This document shows positions 7,780 through 16,101 of a stretch of DNA of 33,699 bases, piece after piece. Under the pieces are notes generated by a model. It did no database searches. It was not told the DNA's origin and saw nothing but the letters and a program-made list of their open reading frames with translations. The stretch is from assembly GCF_000374445.1 (NCBI RefSeq), contig NZ_KB894453.1, positions 1-33,699 of the forward strand, read 5' to 3'. This DNA comes from Actinokineospora enzanensis DSM 44649 (GTDB taxonomy: Bacteria; Actinomycetota; Actinomycetes; Mycobacteriales; Pseudonocardiaceae). Each line of letters opens with the position of its first letter. The first letter of the stretch is position 1. Both the position numbers and the translations under genes were made by a program.

Positions 7780-8475
7780 GTGGTCCGCACACGAAATCGA
7801 GTTCAGACCACGCTGACGGCCGCCGCGCTCGGCGCGACGCTCGCCAGCGGGGTGACGCTGGCCGTGCTGCTTGGGGGCAGCCCGGCCGCGGCGCAGGGGG
7901 AGACCTCCAGCGCGTTCGGCGTCTCGGCCAGCGGCGTCGATCCGGTGGGAGCGCAGCCGTCGGTGAGCTCGTCGGGCGAGGTGAAGACCGCGTCGGGCAG
8001 CGTGAGCGGCAAGGCCGGAACCTTCACGGCCAGCGGCATCACCGTCAAGGCCGGCGCGGGGATCGCGGAGGCATCGGTCGCCAAGGTGACCGTCGGGGGA
8101 GTGTCGATCGGCCCGGTCAGCGCGAAGTGCAACAACGGTGTCACCACCTACTCCGGTGGCGGCCCGGCCGCTCCGTCGTCGAACGTCAAGGTCTCCTACG
8201 GCGGCGGTGCGGGCGCGGTGATCACCGTCGTCGGCGCCGGGGGCAAGGCGGCCGAGACGATCACGGTGGCGGTGGCCAAGTGCGGCAAGGGAACGCCGCC
8301 CACGACCAACCCGCCCACCAACCCGCCGACCGGTCAGCCCACCAACCCGCCGACCGGCAAGCCGACGGGGAGCAACCCGACGACCAAGCCGACCGGCACC
8401 AACCCGAACACCAAGCCCGAGCAGCCGGCTCCCAAGCCGCAGCCGCACGACGGGCATCACCCCGTCACCGGCTGA
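7780..8475 (+). CDS. Secreted choice-of-anchor-P-like protein with Pro/Thr-rich tail
   Basis: GTG 7780 is chosen because it has a G-rich site (AGGGGGA) and gives a good signal peptide (VVRTRNRVQTTLTAAALG, cleavage near AAAQG). An upstream TTG at 7729 overlaps the previous stop but spoils the signal. The mature part (231 residues in total) has a beta-rich domain (AFGVSASGVDPVGAQPSV, then GVSIGPVSAKCNNGVTTYSGG) like choice-of-anchor-P proteins of actinobacteria. From about residue 185 it becomes a low-complexity tail of Asn-Pro-Pro-Thr and Lys-Pro-Thr repeats ending in a His/Pro-rich stretch. No sortase signal or terminal membrane helix is present. It is probably cell-wall-associated or released. 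Confidence 0.75.
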   Translation: MVRTRNRVQTTLTAAALGATLASGVTLAVLLGGSPAAAQGETSSAFGVSASGVDPVGAQPSVSSSGEVKTASGSVSGKAGTFTASGITVKAGAGIAEASVAKVTVGGVSIGPVSAKCNNGVTTYSGGGPAAPSSNVKVSYGGGAGAVITVVGAGGKAAETITVAVAKCGKGTPPTTNPPTNPPTGQPTNPPTGKPTGSNPTTKPTGTNPNTKPEQPAPKPQPHDGHHPVTG

Positions 8476-8505
8476 CGGCCCGAGGACCGTCTGCTCCTCC
8501 AGCGG

Positions 8506-8533
8506 CCCGCCCTTCGGCTCCCCCGAGGGCGGG
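8506..8533 (+). terminator. GC-rich hairpin before the MFS operon
   Basis: CCCGCCC (8506-8512) pairs with GGGCGGG (8527-8533). After a bulged T, TCGG pairs with CCGA inside, giving an 11-bp stem. It lies 30 bases after the stop of the anchor-P-like gene and 29 bases before the MFS start, so it probably ends the upstream transcript. Confidence 0.55.
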
Positions 8534-8561
8534 TCGCGCCCGTCAACAGGGAACTTCCGCC

Positions 8562-9998
8562 ATGTCCTCCACCACGCTCGTCTCGCACACCTCCGGCACA
8601 CCGCCGGATCGTGACCCCGCCATCGACCCTCCGCGCCACGGCTCCGCCGTCGCCCTGGCGGTCGCGCTGGCCGGATCGACGCTGCTGCACGGCTTGTGCG
8701 CCGCGCACATCGCCTCGGTGCTGCCCGCGATCCAGGCCGCCTTTCCCGGAACGCAGACCACCTGGGTTGGTGCGGCGTTCTTCCTCGCCGCCGCGGTCGC
8801 CGCGCCCCTGGGCGGCAGGATCGCCGATCTGCTGGGCGCCCGTCGCGTCGCCGTCGGCGGGCTGCTGCTGATCACCGTCGCCTCGGTGGCGGCGGGGCTC
8901 GCGCCGAGCCTGCCCGCGCTGGTCGCCGCGCGCTGCGTCCTGGGCATTGGCTGCGCGGTGCAGTTCCCGGCCGCGCTGGCCATCCTGCGGCAGGCCCGCG
9001 TCCTGCGGGCGCCGATGGTGCTCGGCGCGATCGCGCTGTCCAACGAAATCTCCTTCACCACGGCGCCGAGCATCAGCAGCGTGCTGAGCCAGTTCGGCGG
9101 CTGGCGCACCGCGCTGGCGGCGCCCGCCGTCCTGGCGGTGCTCGCCCTGGCGTTCCTGCTCTGGCGGGTCCCGGCGCAGGCCGCGCCGTGGCCGGGGGCC
9201 AGGCGGCTGTGGACGGTGCTGGATCTGCCGGGCATCGCGGTGAGCTCCACCGCGATGATCGTGCTGCTGGTGTGGCTGATATCGCTGCCGGTCACGGTGC
9301 GCTGGTCGCTGCTGGCCGTCCTGCCGGTGCTGGTCGGGCTCGCCTGGGTCTGGGAACGGGGTTTCGCCCCGGCGCCGTTCCTGCCGGTCGGGCTGTTCGC
9401 GCATCCGAACCTGGTGCTCACCGTGATCCGGCACGGCCTGTACTTCACCGCCTTCTACGTCTTGTTCTACGCTCTGCCGTCCTGGCTGTCCGGCCGTGGC
9501 CTGTCCGCGCTGCAGGTCGCGCTTGTGCTGGCCGCCCTGCCGCTGGTCGCGATCCTCACGCGGGTGATCACGCCGAGCGTCGAGCGGATCGGCGCCCGCT
9601 GGGCCCTGCTGGTCGGCGGCGCGGGCCTCGCCGTCGCCGCGGGCGCCGCGATGCTGGTCGGCGGCGACGGCCCGCTAGTCGCGGCGGTCGTGATCGTCGC
9701 CCTGCTCGGCGTGCCGACCGGGCTGGTGAACAACGCCAACCAGTTCGTCCTCTACACCTCCGCGCCCGCCGCGACCACCGGCACGATCAGCGGGATCTAC
9801 CGCTCGGTGCAGTTCCTCGCCGGCGGCCTGGCGGCGGCGCTGACCCAGATCATCGGCGGACCGCAGGGCGTGCAGCACCTGGCGATCGTGGCCGGGATCG
9901 GGGCGCTGCTGCTGATCGCGGCCAGCACCACCGGCACCGGCCCGGCACGCGGACCGCGCGTGCTGACCGCGGTCGCCGAACCGGGGGGACGGCCATGA
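8562..9998 (+). CDS. MFS transporter, DHA2-like drug exporter family
   Basis: ATG 8562 follows ACAGGGA at a good distance. The 478-residue protein is very hydrophobic, with about 12-14 predicted helices. The region GGRIADLLGARRVAVGG (about 88-104) corresponds to the conserved loop between helices 2 and 3 of the major facilitator superfamily. RCVLGIGCAVQFPAALAI is the helix 4-5 region of proton-driven multidrug exporters. It probably exports small molecules using the proton gradient; the substrate is unknown. Its stop overlaps the next start (ATGA), so it heads a translationally coupled operon with the four genes that follow. Confidence 0.85.
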   Translation: MSSTTLVSHTSGTPPDRDPAIDPPRHGSAVALAVALAGSTLLHGLCAAHIASVLPAIQAAFPGTQTTWVGAAFFLAAAVAAPLGGRIADLLGARRVAVGGLLLITVASVAAGLAPSLPALVAARCVLGIGCAVQFPAALAILRQARVLRAPMVLGAIALSNEISFTTAPSISSVLSQFGGWRTALAAPAVLAVLALAFLLWRVPAQAAPWPGARRLWTVLDLPGIAVSSTAMIVLLVWLISLPVTVRWSLLAVLPVLVGLAWVWERGFAPAPFLPVGLFAHPNLVLTVIRHGLYFTAFYVLFYALPSWLSGRGLSALQVALVLAALPLVAILTRVITPSVERIGARWALLVGGAGLAVAAGAAMLVGGDGPLVAAVVIVALLGVPTGLVNNANQFVLYTSAPAATTGTISGIYRSVQFLAGGLAAALTQIIGGPQGVQHLAIVAGIGALLLIAASTTGTGPARGPRVLTAVAEPGGRP

Positions 9999-11494
9999 GC
10001 GCCACGACAGCAAACACGCAGAAGACGAACACCCTGACCGCGCGGCTGGTGCAGGTCGCTCTCGGCACGACGCTCATGGGCGTGAGCCTGGCGCTGGTCG
10101 TGCGGTCGCGCCTCGGGCTTCTCCCGCTCGACGTCCTGCACTCCGCGATCGCCGCCCGCACCGGCTGGTCCCTCGGCTCAGCCATCATCGTCACCCAGGC
10201 CGTGCTGCTCGCGCTGTGGATTCCGCTGCGGATCCGGCCGGGCGCCGGGACGATCGCGGGGGTCGTGCTGCCCGGCGTCGCCTGCGACGTCGTCCTGTCC
10301 GTCCTGCCGGACTCGACCGGCCTGCTGGTGCGCGTGGCGCTGCTGGCCTCCGGGGGAGTCGGATTCGCCGTCGGCGTGGCGCTCTACCTGGGTGCCGAGC
10401 TGGGCTCCATTCCCCGCGACGGGCTGATCCTGTTCCTGCACCGACGACGCGGGTACCGGCTGTCCACGGTCCGGGTGCTCATGGACCTCGGCTGTCTGGC
10501 GGCCGGATGGCTGATGCTCGGCCCGGTCACGGCGCTGCAGCAGGGCGCGGTCGGGATGGGCAGCGTGCTGCTCGCGATCGGGCTCGGCCCGTCGATCGCG
10601 CGGCTGCTTCCCTCGGTGACCCTGGCCGACGTCTCGTCCACGCCGCCGGTCGCCAGCCGCAACGGCCAGCGGCGGCGCGACCGGGAGCAGTCCCTGCGGC
10701 GGCATCTGCAGGTCCTGGTCTACAGCTCGTTCCGGCACGCCCAGGGCAGCCAGGCCACCCAGATCCACTTCATCCAGAGCGACATCCGACTGCTGCACGA
10801 GCAGGGCGTGCCGTTCGACCCGGCCGCCGGGGACGCGCTCATCGAGCACGTCCGCCACCTGCGGCTACCCAGCGGTCACGTCGAGGTCCCCGACGAGCAG
10901 CTCGTCCGCGCGCAGTTCGAGTTCTGGGCCCAGACCCTGTGGGACATCGCCTGCTCCGTCTACCACGACGACCCCCGGCTGCTGCCCGACCGCGGCCGAC
11001 TCGAGGAACGCGCGGTGGCCGTGGGCGGCACCAAGCAGATGAGCAGCTTTACCGACACCGAGATGGCCTCCGTCGCCGCGGCCCTGGACACCTATCGCGC
11101 CCCCGGCGCCGTCGGGCTCAGCGGCACCGACGTCGTGAACACGCTGTTCGTGCCGAGCCTGCTCGATGTCGAGCTCCGCTTCCAGGGCATGGGGGACAAG
11201 TACCCGAGCAGGCCTCGCACCGACGGCGGGGACGTGCACGAATCCCGGCTGCGCGGCCACTGCGAACGCGCCCTGCTGCGCTACCGGCAAGGAAGGCCCG
11301 ACACGACGAACCGCATCTACCTCACGGTCTGCCAGCGTCTGGACGGGCTGTCCGGTCTCGACGCGGCCGAGGACCCCGTGGCCACGCGCTACCGGGAACT
11401 GGTCGCCGCCTACAACCGGTGCCATCCCGGCGGCGAGGTCGCCGAACTGCACGTACCGGTCACCGTGTTTCCCCGGAATGCGGAGGCGCGGTGA
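9995..11494 (+). CDS. YczE/YitT-like membrane protein fused to an unknown C-terminal domain
   Basis: ATG 9995 overlaps the MFS stop. Residues 1-205 hold about five membrane helices with YczE-type signatures (SRLGLLPLDVLHSAIA and GAELGSIPRDGLILFLHRR). YczE homologues are integral membrane proteins of unclear role, in Bacillus linked to lipopeptide production. From about residue 225 the protein becomes soluble and charged (QSLRRHLQVLVYSSFRHAQ, TLWDIACSVYHDDPRLLP, CQRLDGLSGLDAAEDP) for 270 residues that I do not recognise. YczE proteins are normally about 200 residues, so this 499-residue form is a fusion. The frame shows no internal stop or obvious restart. The gene is coupled to its neighbours and probably works with them in the envelope. 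Confidence 0.75.
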   Translation: MSATTANTQKTNTLTARLVQVALGTTLMGVSLALVVRSRLGLLPLDVLHSAIAARTGWSLGSAIIVTQAVLLALWIPLRIRPGAGTIAGVVLPGVACDVVLSVLPDSTGLLVRVALLASGGVGFAVGVALYLGAELGSIPRDGLILFLHRRRGYRLSTVRVLMDLGCLAAGWLMLGPVTALQQGAVGMGSVLLAIGLGPSIARLLPSVTLADVSSTPPVASRNGQRRRDREQSLRRHLQVLVYSSFRHAQGSQATQIHFIQSDIRLLHEQGVPFDPAAGDALIEHVRHLRLPSGHVEVPDEQLVRAQFEFWAQTLWDIACSVYHDDPRLLPDRGRLEERAVAVGGTKQMSSFTDTEMASVAAALDTYRAPGAVGLSGTDVVNTLFVPSLLDVELRFQGMGDKYPSRPRTDGGDVHESRLRGHCERALLRYRQGRPDTTNRIYLTVCQRLDGLSGLDAAEDPVATRYRELVAAYNRCHPGGEVAELHVPVTVFPRNAEAR

Positions 11495-11500
11495 GCCGGG

Positions 11501-12181
11501 ATGACCCTCAGCCACGTCGTGCAGGTCGGTGGTTCGGTCCTGCTGCTGATCGCGTTCGTGTTCTTCCTCGCCGGGTGGCTGAAGCCGAAGGCGATGCCCT
11601 ACCTCGTGCTCAACACGGCCGGGTCCACCGTGCTGGCGCTCAACGCGGTGGCCGAGCAGCAACCGGGGATCGTGCTGCTGGAAGGCACCTGGGCGCTCGC
11701 CTCCCTGGCCGGTCTGACCCGCGAACTGGTTCGCGGGCTGCGGCAGCGACGCCGGCGGGATGTGTCCGCCGTGCCTGACGAGCACGCCGTCGCGCCCGAG
11801 GAGACGTTCTGCGTGTGGTGGGAACCGCCCGAGATCGTGGGTGAGGACGAGTTCCCGGACGGCATGTGGGTCGTCGCCGAGCAGAACGACCCCGCCGAGC
11901 CGCCGATCTACGGCGACGCGCTGGTCGACGGCCCGATCGACGCGACCGTCGACTGGCTGGCCGCGCGGTGCGGCTGCCCGGCCGCCGCGTTCACCCGCGA
12001 GAAGGACTTCGACATCGGGCTGTACGCGCGGCGCCCCGACGGCTCGATGGACTACGACCGCGTCGAGCGCTGGATCGCCTGCCGCCGGTACACCGTCGCG
12101 GCCGTCGTGGACCGGATGGCCGGCGCGCACCTCGCGGCCGACGACGACGCGGTCACCCCAGCGGCCGGAGTCGAATCATGA
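11501..12181 (+). CDS. CBU_0592-like membrane protein with a C-terminal soluble domain
   Basis: ATG 11501 lies six bases after the previous stop; GGAGG near 11483 may be its ribosome binding site. Residues 1-75 contain two to three helices with the pattern GSVLLLIAFVFFLAGWLKP, LVLNTAGSTVLALNAV and EGTWALASLAG, which I associate with the CBU_0592-type small membrane family. Residues 95-226 form an acidic soluble domain (FCVWWEPPEIVGEDEFPDGM, DFDIGLYARRPDGSMDYDR) with no recognised family. Typical family members are about 80-100 residues, so this is an extended version. Its stop overlaps the next start (ATGA). Confidence 0.7.
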   Translation: MTLSHVVQVGGSVLLLIAFVFFLAGWLKPKAMPYLVLNTAGSTVLALNAVAEQQPGIVLLEGTWALASLAGLTRELVRGLRQRRRRDVSAVPDEHAVAPEETFCVWWEPPEIVGEDEFPDGMWVVAEQNDPAEPPIYGDALVDGPIDATVDWLAARCGCPAAAFTREKDFDIGLYARRPDGSMDYDRVERWIACRRYTVAAVVDRMAGAHLAADDDAVTPAAGVES

Positions 12182-12993
12182 GCCGCACCAACGGATTGCG
12201 CCGCGCGGCGCTCGTCCTGGCCACGCTGTTGCTCGTCCCGACGGCCGCGAGCTGCGGGCACCGCGACGTCCCCGGCCCGCAGAGGCTGCGGGTGCAGGTG
12301 CTCGACCGGATCCCGCACGATCCGGCCGCGTTCACCGAGGGGCTGACGCTCGTGGACGGGCTCGGCGGCACGCTGTATGAGTCCACCGGGCTAGCGGGGC
12401 ATTCCTCGGTTCGCACGCTGGATCCGCGCACCGGAGCCGTGCGGCACCGCGTCGACGTCGACGCGGTCTTCGGGGAGGGCATCGCCGTCACCAGCGAGCG
12501 GCTGTTCCAGCTCACCTGGCAGGACCACATGGTGATCGAGCGCGATCCCGTGACACTGCGCGAGCGTCGCCGCTTCCCGCTCGCCGCGGCGGCCGAGGGC
12601 TGGGGCGCCTGCTTCGACGGCGCCCGGATCCTGACCAGCGACGGCACCGCCCGGTTGACCGTGCGCGACCCGGACACCTTCGCCCCGCGCGGGCAGATCG
12701 ACGTCCACGACGCCGCCGGTGCGGTGAACGGGCTCAACGAGCTCGACTGCGCGGGGGACGGGCCGGTCTGGGCCAACGTCTTCCCCACCGACCGGCTGGT
12801 GCGCATCGACGTCGGCAGCGGGCTCGTCACCGGCGAGGCCGACCTCGGCGACCTGCACCGTCAAGCCGGACTGGACGACCCGGACGCCGTGCCCAACGGC
12901 ATCGCGGTCATCCCTCACACCGACACCGCCCTGGTCACCGGCAAGAGGTGGCCGCAGATCCTGCTCGTGCGGCTGAGCCCGGAGCAGCCATGA
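12178..12993 (+). CDS. Glutaminyl-peptide cyclotransferase, lipoprotein form
   Basis: The 271-residue product begins with a signal sequence and a lenient lipobox (TAASC, Cys26), so it is probably exported and membrane-anchored. The rest matches the plant/bacterial type glutaminyl cyclase propeller: AFTEGLTLV (51-59), LYESTGLAGHSSVRT (66-80), FGEGIAV (98-104), QLTWQD, EGWGACFDG (140-148), LTSDGT, GLNELD (185-190), VWANVF, VPNGIAV and VTGKRWP (253-259). The family turns N-terminal glutamine of proteins into pyroglutamate. Placed in an operon with membrane proteins, it probably modifies exported substrates outside the membrane. ATGA coupling to the preceding gene supports joint expression. Confidence 0.9.
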   Translation: MSRTNGLRRAALVLATLLLVPTAASCGHRDVPGPQRLRVQVLDRIPHDPAAFTEGLTLVDGLGGTLYESTGLAGHSSVRTLDPRTGAVRHRVDVDAVFGEGIAVTSERLFQLTWQDHMVIERDPVTLRERRRFPLAAAAEGWGACFDGARILTSDGTARLTVRDPDTFAPRGQIDVHDAAGAVNGLNELDCAGDGPVWANVFPTDRLVRIDVGSGLVTGEADLGDLHRQAGLDDPDAVPNGIAVIPHTDTALVTGKRWPQILLVRLSPEQP

Positions 12994-13024
12994 ACGGGCG
13001 GATCAGCACCGAAATGGGGGAACG

Positions 13025-13861
13025 ATGATCGGGTTCGCGTTCGTGGCGCTGGGCTACCTGCTCGGCCGGCGGGCCGCCACTGCCCTGCGGCGCCGTGGCG
13101 CCGGGCTCCGCCAGCAGGGCCTGGCGCAGGTCGGCGGCGCCGCGGCCGGTGCGGCGGCCGGGATCGCGGTCTGGCGGGCGACCGCCGACCTCGGCCCCGA
13201 GCAGTTGCTGCTCGACGTCTACGACGGGCTGCACTCCGAGTTCGGCGACGCCGCCGGGCTCGTGACCGCGACGCTGCTCATCCTGGCGGTGATCGGTGTG
13301 CTGTACGGGGTCTGCCTCACCGCCGCGCTGGTCGTGCTGATCCTCGGCGAACTCCTGCTCGCCGTCCTCCCTCGCCGCCGCCCGCGCCCCGGCAAGGACG
13401 TGGATGACGATCCGGCGTGGCTGTTCGGCCACCACACCGACGTGGTCGACCGGGGCGGCCGGGTCGTCGTCCGGTCGCCGTGGCGCACCGCGACGTCCTC
13501 CTACGGCCGGGCGGTGGCCGCCGCGGTGCACCTGCACACCGCGGGTCCCGTCCAGGTCGACGTCTGCGGCATCACCGACTGCCACCTGCACCTGGACGCC
13601 GAGGGCGTGGCGGCCGAGTGGAACTCCGTCGAGGGCTGGAGTGCCATGACCCTGCGCGGACGCCACTGGTACCCGACTGGGCTGGTTCCCGTCCCGGCCG
13701 AGATCGCCACGTGGCTGCTCGCGGTCGGCAACGAGCCCCGGCTGGGCGTCGGCTACGCCCGAAGCTGGCGGCCGGACGACGACCAGGACGCAGAGGACGA
13801 GGTTCTTGACCGGCTCGTCGACGTGGTCGAGCCCGGCGGGACCGCGACGCGGGCCGCATGA
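13025..13861 (+). CDS. Hypothetical membrane protein
   Basis: ATG 13025 follows GGGGGAAC. The 278-residue protein has a short hydrophobic N-terminus, an Ala/Gly-rich segment and a clear pair of helices (about 75-118; LVTATLLILAVIGVLYGVCLTAALVVLILGEL is one long hydrophobic block). A C-terminal soluble domain follows (about 130-260), with SPWRTATSSYGRAVAAAVHLH and CGITDCHLHLDAEGVAAEW. I do not recognise the family. It is the last gene of the MFS-YczE-cyclase operon, 31 bases after the cyclase, and an inverted repeat follows. Confidence 0.65.
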   Translation: MIGFAFVALGYLLGRRAATALRRRGAGLRQQGLAQVGGAAAGAAAGIAVWRATADLGPEQLLLDVYDGLHSEFGDAAGLVTATLLILAVIGVLYGVCLTAALVVLILGELLLAVLPRRRPRPGKDVDDDPAWLFGHHTDVVDRGGRVVVRSPWRTATSSYGRAVAAAVHLHTAGPVQVDVCGITDCHLHLDAEGVAAEWNSVEGWSAMTLRGRHWYPTGLVPVPAEIATWLLAVGNEPRLGVGYARSWRPDDDQDAEDEVLDRLVDVVEPGGTATRAA

Positions 13862-13901
13862 GGGCGCTACTACCAGGAGCACCGCCCGAAACGCCGGTAG
13901 A

Positions 13902-13939
13902 GCCCCGACAGCGAGTCGGTGCGGCAGTTCTGTCGGGGC
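13902..13939 (+). terminator. 10-bp inverted repeat after the membrane operon
   Basis: GCCCCGACAG (13902-13911) and CTGTCGGGGC (13930-13939) are perfect complements with an 18-base loop. They lie about 40 bases beyond the operon's last stop and about 70 bases before the mIHF start, consistent with a terminator. Binding by a dimeric regulator is an alternative. Confidence 0.5.
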
Positions 13940-14011
13940 CACCGGACAAGATGACGATCAACCAGGTCACGACCTGCACCGACGAGTGACCACTGTGGAA
14001 AGGACAAAACG

Positions 14012-14320
14012 TTGGCACTTCCGAATCTGACCCCTGAGCAGCGCGCCGAGGCCCTGGAGAAGGCCGCCGCCGCCCGCAGGCAGCGCAGCGAGCTGCTCGG
14101 GAAGATCAAGGACGGCTCGATGACCGTGGAGGCCGTGCTCAAGACCGCCGACAACCCCATCGTCACCAAGACGAGGATCCAGTCGGTACTGCTGGCCGTG
14201 CCGGGCTACGGAAAGGCCAAGGTCACCGAGCTGATGGGGCGGTTGGAGATCGACGAGAAGCGACGTGTCGGCGGGCTGGGCCCCCGGCAGCGCGAAGCCT
14301 TGATCGCCACGTTCGCCTGA
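14012..14320 (+). CDS. Actinobacterial integration host factor (mIHF family)
   Basis: The start is TTG 14012, decided by the site GGAAAGGA and by homology: MALPNLTPEQRAEALEKAAAARRQRSEL is how this family begins. The 102-residue product keeps the family ending with helix-hairpin-helix character (VPGYGKAKVTELMGRLEI, RRVGGLGPRQREALI). mIHF binds and bends DNA, compacts the nucleoid and affects replication and development. The usual chromosomal copy lies next to guanylate kinase; that gene is absent here and the middle part looks diverged (DGSMTVEAVLKTADNPIVTKTRIQSVL), so this may be a second, accessory copy. A strong terminator follows. Confidence 0.88.
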   Translation: MALPNLTPEQRAEALEKAAAARRQRSELLGKIKDGSMTVEAVLKTADNPIVTKTRIQSVLLAVPGYGKAKVTELMGRLEIDEKRRVGGLGPRQREALIATFA

Positions 14321-14334
14321 CGCTCGAACACCAC

Positions 14335-14377
14335 GGGAAGGGCCGACCACCGCAGGGTGGTCGGCCCTTCCCGTTTT
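14335..14377 (+). terminator. Rho-independent terminator after mIHF
   Basis: The 17-base arms at 14335-14351 and 14356-14372 (GGGAAGGGCCGACCACC and its complement) are perfectly matched around GCAG and followed by GTTTT. This is the clearest classical terminator in the window. Confidence 0.92.
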
Positions 14378-14486
14378 CGCTGCGGCGAGCCCGCGCGGCA
14401 GACAATCCCGATCATCACGTGCATGGCTTCCCGAACGCAGCCGTATTCACGGACCGTCACAGTGATCAACAGAGGGTGACCGTAGA

Positions 14487-15005
14487 GTGTCCGCCATGAC
14501 TTTCACTCTCGACGGGATCGACGGCCACGAAGGCCGTGCGATCGCGGTACTGCACGACGGCGTCGAAGCACCGGGCCCGTGGCAGGACTACACCCTGGAC
14601 CGGCGGACCGACCATATGCCGGTGGCGCACCACCTGATCGCAGGCTGCTCGTGCGACTGGCGGGGCACCGAGACCTTCCCGACTCGCGCCGAGGCCCTGG
14701 CCCGGCAGGAATGGGAGACCGACCACGCGCAGCCGCTGCTCGGCCTGACCGTGCCCGCCGAACTCGCGGCGACGATCGACGTCCTCGCGCGGGCCTTGCA
14801 CGAGCTGCGCGGCACTCAGCCGCTGGTCGCGGTCGAGCTGGCCGGGCGGATCCACCGGCTCGGCGGCGGGCACGGGCCGGCGGCCATGACCGCCGCACGG
14901 AAGGCCGGGAGCACCTGGGCCGAGGTCGGCACTGCGTTCGGCATGTCCGAGCAGCAGGTGCAGAGCTGGTACGCCTGCGAACGCGGCCTGATCCAGTCGG
15001 CCTGA
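14487..15005 (+). CDS. Hypothetical protein with C-terminal helix-turn-helix
   Basis: GTG 14487 has GAGGG ten bases upstream; ATG 14496 is an alternative. The 172-residue product has an N-terminal region with GCSCDWRGTETFPTRAEAL (about 53-71), a Cys/Trp pattern that may bind a metal. A C-terminal segment, AARKAGSTWAEVGTAFGMS (about 134-152) followed by EQQVQSWYACERG, reads as a helix-turn-helix of the sigma-70 region 4 or transposase type. It may be a DNA-binding protein. No membrane helix is present. It stands alone between the mIHF terminator and dprA. Confidence 0.65.
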   Translation: MSAMTFTLDGIDGHEGRAIAVLHDGVEAPGPWQDYTLDRRTDHMPVAHHLIAGCSCDWRGTETFPTRAEALARQEWETDHAQPLLGLTVPAELAATIDVLARALHELRGTQPLVAVELAGRIHRLGGGHGPAAMTAARKAGSTWAEVGTAFGMSEQQVQSWYACERGLIQSA

Positions 15006-15137
15006 CGAGACGCCCGGCGCCAAGCCTGAGCTGGATCCTGATCACCCGGACACGCCTGGTGGGATGTGTCAATCCGTCGCCCTGTGTGCTGCAATAGCGG
15101 TGCTGACGCATTCGAACAAAAGCGTGATCGGAGTAGG

Positions 15138-16082
15138 ATGCGACTGACAGAACAGCAGCTCAGGCTGCTTGCGTTGTGCAAGGTCAAGGGCGTCGCCTGG
15201 TACCTGATCGCCCGTGAGGCGCAGCGTCCGGGCGGCGTGGACCGTCTGTGGAACGCCTCGCCGCTGGAGTCCTCGGCAGATGCGGCCAAGGCCGTCGAGG
15301 CGCTCACGCCGATCGGCGGCGCGTTCGAGGACTACGCGGCCCAGGCCCAGGCCGAGGTCGACAAGCTCCGCCACGACGACGCCCGGCTGATCACCGTCCT
15401 CGACGATGACTTCCCGCCCACGCTGCGCCTGATCCCCAACGCGCCCCCGTTCCTGTTCGTGCGCGGTGCCATGACCGACGCCGACCTGCGCAGCGTCGCC
15501 GTTGTCGGCACGCGCAAGGCCAGCGACACCGGGATCGCGCGGTCCGCACGGATGGCACGTGAGCTGGTCGACCGGGGCGTGACCGTGGTGTCCGGGCTCG
15601 CGAGGGGCATCGACACCGCCGCCCATACGGCCGCGCTGAACGCTGGCGGTCGGACGATCGCGGTGATCGGCACCGGCATCAACCGGTACTACCCGGCCGA
15701 GAACCGCGAGCTGACCGACCGGATCGCCACTGGCGGCTGTGGGGCCGTGGTCTCGCAGTTCTGGCCCGACGCGACCGGCGCGACCTGGACCTTCCCGCGT
15801 CGGAATGTGACCATGAGCGGGATCGCCCAGGGGACGGTCGTCATCGAGGCCTCCAGCACGTCCGGGGCGAAGATGCAGGCCCGGCTCGCACTCGAGCACG
15901 GCAAGAAGGTCTTCTTGATCAGGAGCCTGACCGAGCAGCAGGAGTGGGCACGTACGTACGTGGCCAAGCGCGGCGCGATGCTGGTCGAGGACGTCGCCGC
16001 GATCGCCGACGCCTTGGCTCCGCCGGAGCGTATCCACGCGGCCGACAGCATCCGCGAACAGCTCGTGATGGATTTCGCCTGA
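15138..16082 (+). CDS. dprA: DprA/SLOG-family DNA-processing protein
   Basis: ATG 15138 follows GGAGTAGG. The 314-residue product has the DprA Rossmann-like core: VAVVGTRKASDTG (120-132), VSGLARGIDTAAHTAAL (151-167), RTIAVIGTGINRYYPAENREL (172-192), FPRRNVTMSGIA (219-230) and a final KKVFLI. Classical DprA loads RecA on incoming single-stranded DNA during transformation, but SLOG proteins also occur in defence and nucleotide-signalling contexts. Here it is followed 19 bases later by a ComF-like phosphoribosyltransferase and has no topA, rnhB or smf-type neighbours. It may therefore be an accessory paralogue rather than the housekeeping copy (inference). Confidence 0.88.
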   Translation: MRLTEQQLRLLALCKVKGVAWYLIAREAQRPGGVDRLWNASPLESSADAAKAVEALTPIGGAFEDYAAQAQAEVDKLRHDDARLITVLDDDFPPTLRLIPNAPPFLFVRGAMTDADLRSVAVVGTRKASDTGIARSARMARELVDRGVTVVSGLARGIDTAAHTAALNAGGRTIAVIGTGINRYYPAENRELTDRIATGGCGAVVSQFWPDATGATWTFPRRNVTMSGIAQGTVVIEASSTSGAKMQARLALEHGKKVFLIRSLTEQQEWARTYVAKRGAMLVEDVAAIADALAPPERIHAADSIREQLVMDFA

Positions 16083-16101
16083 TCGAAGGGTTCCCACGTC
16101 G

